This document shows, piece by piece, positions 30,525 through 38,630 of a DNA stretch of 64,000 nucleotides. The translations under genes and the position numbers were made by a program. This stretch comes from Acidobacteriota bacterium (GTDB lineage: Bacteria > Acidobacteriota > Terriglobia > Bryobacterales > UBA6623). How positions within the stretch are numbered: the first letter of the stretch is position 1; the number at the start of each line of letters is the position of its first letter. The notes under the pieces were generated by a model that made no database searches, was not told the DNA's origin, and saw nothing but the letters and a program-made list of their open reading frames with translations. The DNA lies in contig WGMB01000002.1 in assembly GCA_016125275.1 (NCBI GenBank), forward strand, positions 379,231-443,230, read 5' to 3'.

Positions 30525-32621
30525 CTAGATCTTGAGAAATCGGGCGTTGATGGCGACCACGACCGTGCTCAGGCTCATCAGCACCGCGCCCACGGCGGGG
30601 CTCAACACCACGCCGATGCCGGCCAGCGCCCCGGCCGCCAGGGGGATCGCCACGATGTTGTAGCCGGCGGCGTACCAAAGGTTTTGCACCATCTTGCGAT
30701 AGGTGGCCTTGGCCAGCAGCGCGGCTTGAGCCACGTCTCGCGGGTCGCTGCGCACCAGCACCACGTCCGCCGTCCCCACCGCCACGTCCGTGCCGGCGCC
30801 GATCGCTATGCCCAAGTCGGCCGTCGCCAGGGCCGGAGCGTCGTTCACGCCGTCGCCGGTCATCGCCACGATGCGCCCCTCGCCCTGCAGCTCGCGAATC
30901 TTGGCGCCCTTCTGGTCGGGCAGGACTTCGGCGATCACCTCGTCCACCCCGACCTCGCGACCCACCCATTCCGCCGTGCGACGGTTGTCGCCGGTCAACA
31001 TCACCACCCGTACGCCCCTGTCGCGCAGGGTCCGCACGGCCTCTTTCGACTCCGGCCGCACCACATCGGCGAGCGCCAACAGGCCCACAGGCTCGCCGTC
31101 GCGCAGCACGTAGGCCAGCGTCTTGCCCTGTCCGGCAAGCTCTTCCTCGTCCTTCGCCGCAGAGCCCTCTTCCCCAAAGGCCTTCGGGCTGAGGACGCGG
31201 ATCTCCCGGCCCTCGACCATCGCGCGCACGCCCTTGCCTGCAATCGCCTCGAAGTCGCTCGCCTCGGGGATGCTCAGCTCCTTCTCCTGCGCCGTCCGCA
31301 GCACGCCCTGTGCGATCGGATGCTCGCTGTGCGCTTCCACGGCCGCCGCCAGCCGCAGCGTCTCGTCCTCGGATAGATCAGCCAGCGCCCGCACGTCCGA
31401 CACGCCGAAGCGGCCTTCGGTCAGCGTGCCCGTCTTGTCGAACACGACCACATCGAGATCCTTGGCGCGTTCGAAGGCGGCCCTGTCGCGAATCAGCAAG
31501 CCCTTGCTCGCCCCCAGCGACGTGGAGGCCGCCACGACCAGCGGAATCGCCAGGCCCAGCGCGTGCGGGCAGGTGATGACCATGACCGTCACCGCCCTCT
31601 CCAGCGAGAACGCCAAGTCCTGCTGCACGATCAGCTTCCAGACGAGAAACGTCGCCGCGCCCGACGACAGGCCGATCACCGTGAGCCACATCGCCGCGCG
31701 ATCGGCCAGATTCTGCGTACGGCTCTTGGACTGCTCGGCCTCCCGAACCAGGTTCACCACCTGGTTCAGGTAGCTGTCCTCGCCGGTCTTGCTCACCTCC
31801 ACGGTCAGCGACCCGGACCCGTTCGCCGAACCCGCCACCACCTGCGCCTCGGCCTCTTTGCGGACCGGCTTGCTCTCGCCGGTAAGCATGCTCTCGTCCA
31901 CGCTGCTGCGGCCCTCGATCACGACGCCGTCGGCCGGGATGGTCTCGCCGGGCTTGACGCGGATGCGGTCTCCCGGTCGAAGCTCTTCCACCGGCACATC
32001 TTCGGCCGAACCGTCCTCGGCCAGCCGGTGCGCCTCGGACGGCATCAGCTTGGCCAACTCCTCCAGGGCCCGGCCGGCCCCCATCACCGAGCGCATCTCG
32101 ATCCAGTGGCCCAGCAGCATCAGGTCCACCAGAGTCGCCGTCTCCCAGAAGAACATCTTGCCTTCCAGGCCGAGCGCCACAGCCGCGCTGTAGAGGTAGG
32201 CCGTCGAGATCGCGATGGCCACCAGCGTCATCATCCCGGGCCGCCGCGAGGAGAGCTCTTCCACCAGCCCCCGCAGAAACGGCAGCCCGCCGTAGAGATA
32301 CACGAACGTGGAGCAACCCAGCAGGAGCCACAGATCGCCCTCGAAGCGCCAGCCCTCCAAGCCCGCCCACTGCTGCAGCATCGGGCTCAACAGCAGGATC
32401 GGAACCGTCGCCAGGGCGGAGACGAAGAAGCGCGTCCGGAAGTCCGCCGCCATCATGGCGTGATGATCGTGGTGGGAATGGCCGCCGTGAGACTGGCCGT
32501 GGCCGGAATGGCCGTCCGCCGAGGGGCCGCGCTTCGAGCCGTCGCCCCGTCCCCCGGACTCGTGCGACGCCTTCGCCTCGTGGGAAGCGTGCGAGTGGTG
32601 TTGCTTGGCCTCCATCTTCAT
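30525..32621 (-). CDS. copB: CopB-type (P1B-3) copper-exporting P-type ATPase
   Basis: A 698-residue P1B ATPase with CPH (residues 351-353, TCPHALGLAIP) instead of CPC in the sixth membrane helix, the mark of the CopB subgroup that prefers Cu(II)/Ag. About 13 histidines crowd the first 54 residues, replacing the Cys-x-x-Cys heavy-metal domains of CopA. Standard elements are present: TGES (247-250), DKTGT with the phosphorylated Asp near 395, the HP pair (SEHPIAQ), and GDGVNDAPAL. It would pump copper out of the cytoplasm. ATG 32621 has GAGG upstream. No copper regulator or chaperone lies beside it; the transglutaminase gene is 41 bp upstream in the same direction. Confidence 0.93.
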   Translation of the reverse strand: MKMEAKQHHSHASHEAKASHESGGRGDGSKRGPSADGHSGHGQSHGGHSHHDHHAMMAADFRTRFFVSALATVPILLLSPMLQQWAGLEGWRFEGDLWLLLGCSTFVYLYGGLPFLRGLVEELSSRRPGMMTLVAIAISTAYLYSAAVALGLEGKMFFWETATLVDLMLLGHWIEMRSVMGAGRALEELAKLMPSEAHRLAEDGSAEDVPVEELRPGDRIRVKPGETIPADGVVIEGRSSVDESMLTGESKPVRKEAEAQVVAGSANGSGSLTVEVSKTGEDSYLNQVVNLVREAEQSKSRTQNLADRAAMWLTVIGLSSGAATFLVWKLIVQQDLAFSLERAVTVMVITCPHALGLAIPLVVAASTSLGASKGLLIRDRAAFERAKDLDVVVFDKTGTLTEGRFGVSDVRALADLSEDETLRLAAAVEAHSEHPIAQGVLRTAQEKELSIPEASDFEAIAGKGVRAMVEGREIRVLSPKAFGEEGSAAKDEEELAGQGKTLAYVLRDGEPVGLLALADVVRPESKEAVRTLRDRGVRVVMLTGDNRRTAEWVGREVGVDEVIAEVLPDQKGAKIRELQGEGRIVAMTGDGVNDAPALATADLGIAIGAGTDVAVGTADVVLVRSDPRDVAQAALLAKATYRKMVQNLWYAAGYNIVAIPLAAGALAGIGVVLSPAVGAVLMSLSTVVVAINARFLKI

Positions 32622-32662
32622 CAAGACCTCGTCGGCCGGCCCTGCGTTTCAGTCTGACGCTC

Positions 32663-34777
32663 TCAAGCCCTCTCGAGAGCCCGCACCGCTTGCGGTAGAG
32701 CCCGCTCCGCCGCCGCGTCTCCGCCGAAGCGGGCCGCGCTGTAGGCCTCGGCGACGGCCGCCGCCAGGGCGCGCAATCGCTCGTCGGGAATGGAGGCCGC
32801 AAACTCCTCGGCCGATTGCCAGGGCTTCCGCCGAAAGCCCCTGCGTTCCAAGGCCCGCAAGGCCAGCTCGTAGAAGTAGCTGCTGGCCGTCTCCGCGGCC
32901 CGCCCCCGCTCCAGCCTGCGCCGCATCAGCAACCGCCGCAAGCGCGGCGCCGCCCAGGGAACCAGCAGCAGCAGGGCCAGCGCGCCGAGCGCCGCCTTGG
33001 ATCGGTTGTTCCAGGCCACGGCGTCCAGGCTCGGCCAAGCGTCCGGATTGCGCAGCCGGTCCCACTGCGTCTCGAGAGTGAGCCACAGGTCCACGGCCTC
33101 GAACACGGCCTCCCGCGATCCCTCCTGCAGCGCGATGGCGATCTCCACCTGGCGGCGCGTGTCGTAGTCGACCACCCATTCGAGCCACGTGGACTGGAAG
33201 GCGTCCCAATACATCCACAGGCCGCTGGCGGAGATCGCCCGGTCGAACACGCCCGCCGTCGGCGTGGCGTCGAACTCCAGCCAGCCATAGCCGGGGATGT
33301 AGGCCTCCACCCAGCTATGCGCATCGCTCGAGCGCAGCACCAGCATCCCGGTGAGCGGGTTGGAGACGCCGCCGGCAAAGCCGCTGACGATGCGCGAAGG
33401 GATGCCCAGCGTCCGCAGCATCAACGCCATCGACGTCGCGAAGTACTCGCAGTGGCCCTTGCGGCGCTCGAACAGGAAGTTCGCCACCGGATCGGCGGCG
33501 CGCTCGGCCGGCAGGTCCAGGGTGTAGTCGAACTGCGTCTTGAGATACTCCTCCAGCAGACGGGCCCGCTCGAGCGGCGAGCGAGCGTCGCCCACGATCT
33601 GTCGCGCCAGCTCGCCGATGCGCGGGTCCAGATCGGGCAGGTCCAAGTAGTCGCTCTGGAACTCGCGGCTGAATAGCTCGATCACGTCGTTCGGACGCAG
33701 TCGACTGGGGTCGGGCAGCCACGCGACGACCTCGTAGCGCATGCTGCCGCCGCGGCCTTCCGGCGCGCGGAAGACGCCCTCGTCGTTCATCAGCAGACGG
33801 GAGAACAGGCCGCTGATGCGCTCCGGCTGTCCCGCCAGGAACAGCGCGTCGGTCTCCAGCGGCTCTTGCGTCACCCGGTACTCCAGCCGCTTGCCCTCGT
33901 CGGCGCGGCGCTCGTGGCCCAGGCGGGCGGCATAGCCGGCGCCGCGCGAGCTCAGCTCGCGTAGCCGGCTGCTCGGCGCGGACCAGCGCATGCCGTCAAA
34001 GCGGTACAGCGCCACCCCGCGCCAGCGCAGGTTGCGCACGTCCGAGCCCGCCAGCGGCTGCACGCGCATCACCGGCCGCGGATCGGGGTCCAGCGCGCCG
34101 GTCAGCCCCAGGTTCACTTCGCTGGAGAAGCCCACCCGGTGGCGGTCGCTGAAGCCGCCGTTGGACGAATAGGGCCGCGGCAGCACCGCGAACAGCCCCG
34201 AGGTCAACAGCAGAATGCCCGCCGCCAGCCCCACCGCCCAACGCGCCAGCGCCGCGCCCAGCCTGCGTCCCGACGGCGCCGCGATCACCCGCGGAGAGCC
34301 CTCGTAGCCGCTCTGCAACTGCCACGCCGCCGCCGTCAGGCAGGCCAGAAACAAGAACAGCCCCAGCGAAACCAGAAAGCTCGGCCCGGCCGTGAAGACC
34401 GACGCCGTCAACAACTCCAGAAAGGCCAGCAGCCCCAGGTAGACGAAATCCCTCGAACGCTCGGCGATCAGCAGCTTCAGCGAGGCGAATAGGAACATCA
34501 TCCGCACCGTCGCCACCACGAAGTCGCCGGAGATCCACAGAATGTCCGCCGGATAGAACAGGACGAAGCCGATGGCCAGCGCCGACGCCGCCGGGCGCGA
34601 CAGCGCCGTCCGGAGCCGGCCGGTCAGCATCAAGGTGCGGCCGATCAAGGCCAGCACGTGAACGATGGCGGTAACGGGGTCGAGGCCGCCGTTGAGCCAC
34701 ACGGCCAGAAAGCCGTTGAGCAGCAACAGCAGCAGAGCGGACTCGAAGAGTCTGCGATGAGGGTGCTCCGCGACCAT
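32663..34777 (-). CDS. TgpA-like membrane transglutaminase (DUF3488-transglutaminase core-DUF4129)
   Basis: A 704-residue protein with about five N-terminal membrane helices (DUF3488-type, residues 10-200), an extracytoplasmic transglutaminase-like domain with the Cys-His-Asp triad in RKGHCEYFATSMALMLRTLGIPSR, SDAHSWVEAY and WLEFDATP, one further helix (ALGALALLLLVPWAA), and a C-terminal cytoplasmic DUF4129-like segment (YFYELALRALERRGFRRKPWQSAEEFA). Relatives such as Pseudomonas TgpA are essential or cell-envelope linked, and the family often sits with MoxR and DUF58 genes. Here those partners are absent locally; a DUF58 cluster lies 24 kb away at 58994. No strong ribosome-binding site or -10 hexamer precedes the ATG. 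Confidence 0.9.
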   Translation of the reverse strand: MVAEHPHRRLFESALLLLLLNGFLAVWLNGGLDPVTAIVHVLALIGRTLMLTGRLRTALSRPAASALAIGFVLFYPADILWISGDFVVATVRMMFLFASLKLLIAERSRDFVYLGLLAFLELLTASVFTAGPSFLVSLGLFLFLACLTAAAWQLQSGYEGSPRVIAAPSGRRLGAALARWAVGLAAGILLLTSGLFAVLPRPYSSNGGFSDRHRVGFSSEVNLGLTGALDPDPRPVMRVQPLAGSDVRNLRWRGVALYRFDGMRWSAPSSRLRELSSRGAGYAARLGHERRADEGKRLEYRVTQEPLETDALFLAGQPERISGLFSRLLMNDEGVFRAPEGRGGSMRYEVVAWLPDPSRLRPNDVIELFSREFQSDYLDLPDLDPRIGELARQIVGDARSPLERARLLEEYLKTQFDYTLDLPAERAADPVANFLFERRKGHCEYFATSMALMLRTLGIPSRIVSGFAGGVSNPLTGMLVLRSSDAHSWVEAYIPGYGWLEFDATPTAGVFDRAISASGLWMYWDAFQSTWLEWVVDYDTRRQVEIAIALQEGSREAVFEAVDLWLTLETQWDRLRNPDAWPSLDAVAWNNRSKAALGALALLLLVPWAAPRLRRLLMRRRLERGRAAETASSYFYELALRALERRGFRRKPWQSAEEFAASIPDERLRALAAAVAEAYSAARFGGDAAAERALPQAVRALERA

Positions 34778-34852
34778 CGAGCGGTCCCGACCGGCCGTCG
34801 GCGCCGGTCTCGCTCATTGTCGCGCAGGCTTTGGCAGGCAGGCGAGCGATTC

Positions 34853-34965
34853 GCGCTGAGCCGCGAGCGTAAGCCCGCCGCGGCAACCCTGGAGCTCAGG
34901 CAGGGTATGAAAGGATATTTCGAGCTCCAAAGTTACGTTGCGGGCCTACGCTCGCGGCTCAGCGC
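34853..34965. repeat. 113-bp imperfect palindrome in a 413-bp gene-free region
   Basis: Two 26-nt arms (34853-34878 and 34940-34965) are reverse complements at 25 of 26 positions. They enclose 61 nt that contain a second perfect inverted repeat, TGGAGCTC (34890-34897) with GAGCTCCA (34922-34929). No gene is supported within 34778-35190. The remaining part (34966-35160) is unusually T-rich between 35020 and 35115. No target-site duplication is evident. Confidence 0.85.
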
Positions 34966-35161
34966 CTCCCCCCCTTACACTCTTCGTCCCATCCGGGGCT
35001 GAAGCTGCGTAAGAGCATGTGGTTTCGTTCTCAATTTTTCGTTGCTATCTGGATCAGCGACGAAGCGGCCACGTTACCCTCACCGCTCCCTCACTTTTTT
35101 GAGAAGTTTTTTCGACCGGCCGGCGGATGCCCTGGCCCCGGACGGCCCGTTCTCCGCGCCT

Positions 35162-35170
35162 TGCTACACT
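35162..35170 (+). promoter_or_regulatory. Extended -10 (TGC-TACACT) of the bacilliredoxin gene
   Basis: TGC-TACACT ends 20 nt before the ATG at 35191, with GGAGG between at 5-nt spacing. This is a short-leader, conventional arrangement. Confidence 0.5.
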
Positions 35171-35190
35171 AACGGTCTGCTGGAGGACGT

Positions 35191-35619
35191 ATGTATCCCG
35201 AGTATTTCATTGCACCGATGCGCGAAGAGCTGTCCCGTTACGGGATCGAAGAGACCCGTTCGGCCGCCGACGTCGACGGCCTGCTGGCCAAGGGCGGCAC
35301 GGCGATGATCGTGGTCAACTCCGTGTGCGGTTGCGCGGCCGGCAAGGCGCGGCCCGGCATCGTGCAGTCCTTGCAGCATTCGGTCAAGCCCGACCATGTG
35401 GCGACCGTCTTCGCCGGCGGCGATGTGGAAGCGACGGCGCGCGTGCGCGAGATCCTCTCCGACTATCCGCCCTCGTCGCCCTCGGTGGCGCTGTTCCAGG
35501 ACGGCAAGCCCGTCTACTTCATGCCGCGCATGGCGATCGAGAGCTCGGACGCGCTCACGATCTCTGAAAACCTCAAGCGCGCCTACGAGCAGTACTGCGG
35601 CCAGAGCCAGCAGGCCTGA
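35191..35619 (+). CDS. BrxA/BrxB-family bacilliredoxin
   Basis: A 142-residue full-length UPF0403-type protein. The thioredoxin-like fold carries the atypical active site CGC in VNSVCGCAAGKARP (about residues 45-50), and the N-terminus MYPEYFIAPMREEL matches the family. In Firmicutes these proteins remove bacillithiol from S-bacillithiolated proteins. Acidobacteriota commonly keep a BrxA/B homologue, and bacillithiol or another thiol could be the partner. GGAGG precedes the ATG. The sulfatase gene follows after 35 bp in the same direction but has its own -10 signal. Confidence 0.95.
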   Translation: MYPEYFIAPMREELSRYGIEETRSAADVDGLLAKGGTAMIVVNSVCGCAAGKARPGIVQSLQHSVKPDHVATVFAGGDVEATARVREILSDYPPSSPSVALFQDGKPVYFMPRMAIESSDALTISENLKRAYEQYCGQSQQA

Positions 35620-35639
35620 GTCGGCCCCACGCGGTCCGC

Positions 35640-35645
35640 TATCAT
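35640..35645 (+). promoter_or_regulatory. -10-like TATCAT before the second sulfatase gene
   Basis: TATCAT ends 9 nt before the ATG at 35655, and no Shine-Dalgarno site is present. A near-leaderless transcript is predicted. Confidence 0.45.
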
Positions 35646-35654
35646 GGCGATCGC

Positions 35655-37031
35655 ATGGCTCGATTGGCGCGGCTGCTCGTTGCTCTCTGCTGGTTTGTCG
35701 GCCTCGGCGCCGTCTCGGGCCGCTCGGCTCCCAACGTCGTCATCCTGTTTGCGGACGACCTGGGCTACGGCGACATCGGCCCGTACGGCGCTGAAGGCTA
35801 CTCCACCCCCAATCTGGACCGCATGGCCGCCGAAGGAATCCGTTTTACGGATTTCTACGTGCCGGCCCCGGTCTGCACGCCTTCCCGGGCCGCGCTGCTC
35901 ACCGGCAGCTATCCGATGCGGGTGGGTCTGGCGAACCGCGTCCTGTTCCCGTTCTCCCAGCACGGCCTGAACCCCGACGAGATCACCCTGGCCGAGCTCC
36001 TCAAAGGCCAAGGCTACCGTACGATGGCCGTGGGCAAGTGGCATCTGGGCCACCAGAAGAAGTTCCTGCCCACGCGGCAAGGCTTCGATGAGTACTTGGG
36101 TATCCCGTATTCCAACGACATGGGCAGCCACCGCTACCCGGCCCAAGGCTTCGTCTCGCCGCCCCTGCCGATCCTCCACAACGAAGACCTGGTGGACCAG
36201 CACCCCAGTCAAGCTCTGCTCACCCAGCGCTGGACGGCCGCCGCCGTGGACTTCATCGAGCGCAGCGCCGGCTCGCCGTTCTTCCTCTACCTCGCGCACA
36301 GCATGCCGCACCTGCCCATCGACGCCTCGTCGGACTTCAAGGGCGGCACCGAGCACGGCCTCTACGGCGACGTGATCGAGGAGCTGGACTGGTCCGTCGG
36401 TCAGATCTTCGCTGCGCTGGCCCGCGCCGGCGTGGATGACGACACGCTCGTCGTCTTCACGTCCGACAACGGTCCCGTCGTGCGGCCGGCCCGTCAGCTC
36501 GGGCATCAGTCGGGCTCGGCCGGCCCCCTGCGCGGCTCCAAGAACACTACCTGGGAAGGCGGCATGCGCGAACCCGGCCTGATGCGCTGGCCGGCGAAGA
36601 TCCCCGCCGGCGCGGTCTGCCGCGAGTTGGCCACCACCATGGACCTGCTGCCGACCATCGCCAAGCTGGCCGGAGCGACGCCGCCCGCCGACCGCATCAT
36701 CGACGGCAAAGACATCGCGCCGCTGCTGTTCGCCGAGCCCGGCGCGCGGTCGCCCCACGAGGCCTTCTACTACTACCGCGACGAGCGGCTGCAGGCCGTG
36801 CGCAGCGGCCGCTGGAAGCTCCACACCTACCGCCCCGAGTGGAACGACCAGCCGCACGAGCCGCTGCTGTTCGACCTGGAGACCGACGTCGGCGAGACCA
36901 CCGACGTGGCGGCAAAAAACCCCGAAGTCGTGGCCCGCCTGCAAGTCCTGGCCGACAAGGCCCGAGCCGACCTGGGAGACGCCGCCCGCGGCCGGCGCGG
37001 ACAGAACGCCCGGCCTCCCGGCAGACTGTAG
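35655..37031 (+). CDS. Exported formylglycine-dependent arylsulfatase
   Basis: A 458-residue sulfatase with a signal peptide (MARLARLLVALCWFVGLGAVSGRS). The core starts PNVVILFADDLGYGDIG (metal-binding DD). The formylglycine motif is CTPSR with Cys near residue 74, followed by GKWHLG, HSMPHLP and FTSDNGPV. It ends after a short C-terminal subdomain (LQAVRSGRWKLHTY, FDLETDVGETTDVA), the usual length for arylsulfatase A-like enzymes. Periplasmic sulfate-ester hydrolysis is expected, requiring a formylglycine-generating system not present in this window. It differs from the sulfatase at 1962 in lacking the PA14-like tail. Substrate unknown. Confidence 0.93.
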   Translation: MARLARLLVALCWFVGLGAVSGRSAPNVVILFADDLGYGDIGPYGAEGYSTPNLDRMAAEGIRFTDFYVPAPVCTPSRAALLTGSYPMRVGLANRVLFPFSQHGLNPDEITLAELLKGQGYRTMAVGKWHLGHQKKFLPTRQGFDEYLGIPYSNDMGSHRYPAQGFVSPPLPILHNEDLVDQHPSQALLTQRWTAAAVDFIERSAGSPFFLYLAHSMPHLPIDASSDFKGGTEHGLYGDVIEELDWSVGQIFAALARAGVDDDTLVVFTSDNGPVVRPARQLGHQSGSAGPLRGSKNTTWEGGMREPGLMRWPAKIPAGAVCRELATTMDLLPTIAKLAGATPPADRIIDGKDIAPLLFAEPGARSPHEAFYYYRDERLQAVRSGRWKLHTYRPEWNDQPHEPLLFDLETDVGETTDVAAKNPEVVARLQVLADKARADLGDAARGRRGQNARPPGRL

Positions 37032-37048
37032 GAGGTCCAGCAGAGCTC

Positions 37049-37090
37049 ATGCGCAACTTTCGCCGAGTTCTGGTGTTGACCAACAGGTGA
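37049..37090 (+). CDS. Possible 13-residue leader peptide coupled to the hydrolase gene
   Basis: ATG at 37049, preceded by AGGAGG (37030-37035) at 13-nt spacing, opens a 14-codon frame (MRNFRRVLVLTNR, stop TGA). Its stop overlaps the GTG start of the hydrolase gene as GTGA (37087-37090). The hydrolase itself has no Shine-Dalgarno site at the usual distance, so translation may be coupled through this small frame. It may instead be chance; the spacing of the AGGAGG is long. Confidence 0.35.
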   Translation: MRNFRRVLVLTNR

Positions 37091-38094
37091 GCCCCTCCGG
37101 CCGCATCCTCGCCTGCCTGCTCGCCCCTGTGGCCTGGGCCTGCGCGGCCGACTCGTTCGAAGTTCCCTCGGCCTGCCGGAACCCGGTCTACTGCCGCGAA
37201 TCCGGCCGGTTCGAGGTCGAATCCCAGCTCGCCGATTGGACCGACGACGCCCGCAACCGGACCCTGCCCGTCAAGATCTACCGGCCCAAGGGAGTGTCCG
37301 AGCCGCTGCCGGCGATCCTGTTCTCGCACGGGCTGGGCGGCTCCCGCGAGGCGGCTGAATACGCCGGCCGCTTCTGGGCCTCGTTCGGCTACCTTTCGGT
37401 CCACGTGCAGCACCCCGGTACGGACGCCTCCGCCTGGCGCGGCGAAACCAGCCGGGAAGGCGTGATGGAAGCCCTGCAGGGGTCGCTGACTTGGCGCAAT
37501 ATCGACGCCCGCTACCGCGACGTCGGCTTCGTCGTCGAGCAGCTACGCCAAGGCGTGGCGGGCCGCGTCGATCCTCGCCGGATCGGCATCGCCGGCCACT
37601 CCATGGGCGCTCACACCGTACTGGCCGCCGTCGGGCAGCGCCCCGGAGGCATCCGCCGGCTGTCCTACAAGGTCGACGGCTTGGCAGCCGCCGTCGCCAT
37701 GAGCCCATCCCCGCCGCAGAACGCAGGCGCCGGCCGGCTGGAGGCCGTCTACGCGGACATCGAAGCACCGATCCTGCACCTGACCGGCACGGAAGACGAC
37801 TCGCCGCTGCAGAAGGATCTGCGGCCCGCGGACCGCCAAAAACCCTTCCACGACATCCCCTCCCACCCGCAGTACCTGCTGGTGTTCGAGGGCGGCGACC
37901 ACATGCTCTTCTCCGGACGCACGCCCGGCCTGCGGGAAAACCCCCTCTATGCCCGCGACCACGGCTGGATCTGCGCCGTCACGACGGCTTTCTTCGACGC
38001 CACGCTGCGCGGCGACGCGCAAGCGAAAGCCTGGCTCGACGGCCTGCGGGCGGAAGACTTCGGCGGCGACGCCGCGGTGTACGAGACCAAGTAA
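37087..38094 (+). CDS. Exported alpha/beta-hydrolase (PAF-acetylhydrolase/dienelactone hydrolase-like)
   Basis: A 335-residue protein with signal peptide MSPSGRILACLLAPVAWACAA. The alpha/beta-hydrolase core has the oxyanion segment LFSHGLGGSR, the nucleophile elbow GHSMGA with Ser near residue 178, an acid candidate in LTGTEDD and the His in GGDHMLF. The ester or lactone substrate is unknown; relatives include plasma PAF acetylhydrolase-like proteins. The GTG at 37087 is the first start in frame after the sulfatase gene and gives a good signal peptide. It overlaps the stop of a possible 13-residue leader. The sulfatase stop is 55 bp upstream, so the two may be cotranscribed. Confidence 0.82.
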   Translation: MSPSGRILACLLAPVAWACAADSFEVPSACRNPVYCRESGRFEVESQLADWTDDARNRTLPVKIYRPKGVSEPLPAILFSHGLGGSREAAEYAGRFWASFGYLSVHVQHPGTDASAWRGETSREGVMEALQGSLTWRNIDARYRDVGFVVEQLRQGVAGRVDPRRIGIAGHSMGAHTVLAAVGQRPGGIRRLSYKVDGLAAAVAMSPSPPQNAGAGRLEAVYADIEAPILHLTGTEDDSPLQKDLRPADRQKPFHDIPSHPQYLLVFEGGDHMLFSGRTPGLRENPLYARDHGWICAVTTAFFDATLRGDAQAKAWLDGLRAEDFGGDAAVYETK

Positions 38095-38104
38095 GCGACC
38101 CGCC

Positions 38105-38587
38105 CTAGGCCCCGGCCAGCCTGGGCGTCAGCAGCCAGCACAGCGAGGCCTGCGGCTGCGGCCCCATGCCATGGAGCTCAAAGCAAGCCAGGGCGGCCTT
38201 CTTCATCGCGATGGCGTCGCCGGGCGTGCCCAGCAGGGTGCAGGCCAGCTCGCTCAACTGCGGATTGTGACCCACGATCAGCAACTGCCCGGAGTCTCGA
38301 AAGTCCCGCAGCTCGTCCCAAATCTCGAGCGGCGGCGAGTACGGCAGCAGCTTGTCGGTCTCGATCAAGGGCTCCTCGAAGGCCAGCTCCTCGGCCGCGA
38401 TCTGCGCCGTCTGCACGGCTCGCACATATGGGCTTACGAGGATGTGGTCCGGCGCAAAACCGGCAGCGCGGGCCGTTGCGATCACCTTGCGCAGCTTCCT
38501 GCGTCCGTCCTGCGTGAGCTGGCGTTGGGAGTCCGGTCCGCCGGCGCGATCCTCGGCGATGGCATGCCGCAGGACGTAGAGCTTCAT
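38105..38587 (-). CDS. sixA: Phosphohistidine phosphatase SixA-like
   Basis: The protein is 160 residues from ATG 38587, a small histidine phosphatase-superfamily member. The active site LRHAIAED carries the RH pair with the His that is transiently phosphorylated; later VSPYVRAVQTAQ and GHNPQLSELA supply the second Arg and His. Its size and RHA-I-x-x form are typical of SixA, which in E. coli acts on the phosphohistidine of an Hpt domain or on the nitrogen PTS. The frame extends upstream, but ATG 38587 gives the canonical MKLYVLRHA N-terminus, and TACGCT ends 8 nt before it. It is divergent from the TMTC-like gene with only 43 bp between start codons. Confidence 0.9.
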   Translation of the reverse strand: MKLYVLRHAIAEDRAGGPDSQRQLTQDGRRKLRKVIATARAAGFAPDHILVSPYVRAVQTAQIAAEELAFEEPLIETDKLLPYSPPLEIWDELRDFRDSGQLLIVGHNPQLSELACTLLGTPGDAIAMKKAALACFELHGMGPQPQASLCWLLTPRLAGA

Positions 38588-38595
38588 GGTGTTCC

Positions 38596-38622
38596 AGCGT
38601 AGCACCCGCGGCGGGCTACAAT
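38596..38622. promoter_or_regulatory. Overlapping divergent leaderless-type -10 elements (sixA and TMTC-like gene)
   Basis: TACGCT on the minus strand (38601-38596) ends 8 nt before the sixA ATG. TACAAT on the plus strand (38617-38622) ends 8 nt before the ATG at 38631. The two promoters must overlap in their -35 regions, so they may exclude each other. Confidence 0.5.
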
Positions 38623-38630
38623 CCCAAGTG

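Noticed and set aside
34778-35190. A hidden small gene in the 413-bp gap
   Set aside because: Frames here have no recognisable product or start signals; the palindrome explains the visible structure.
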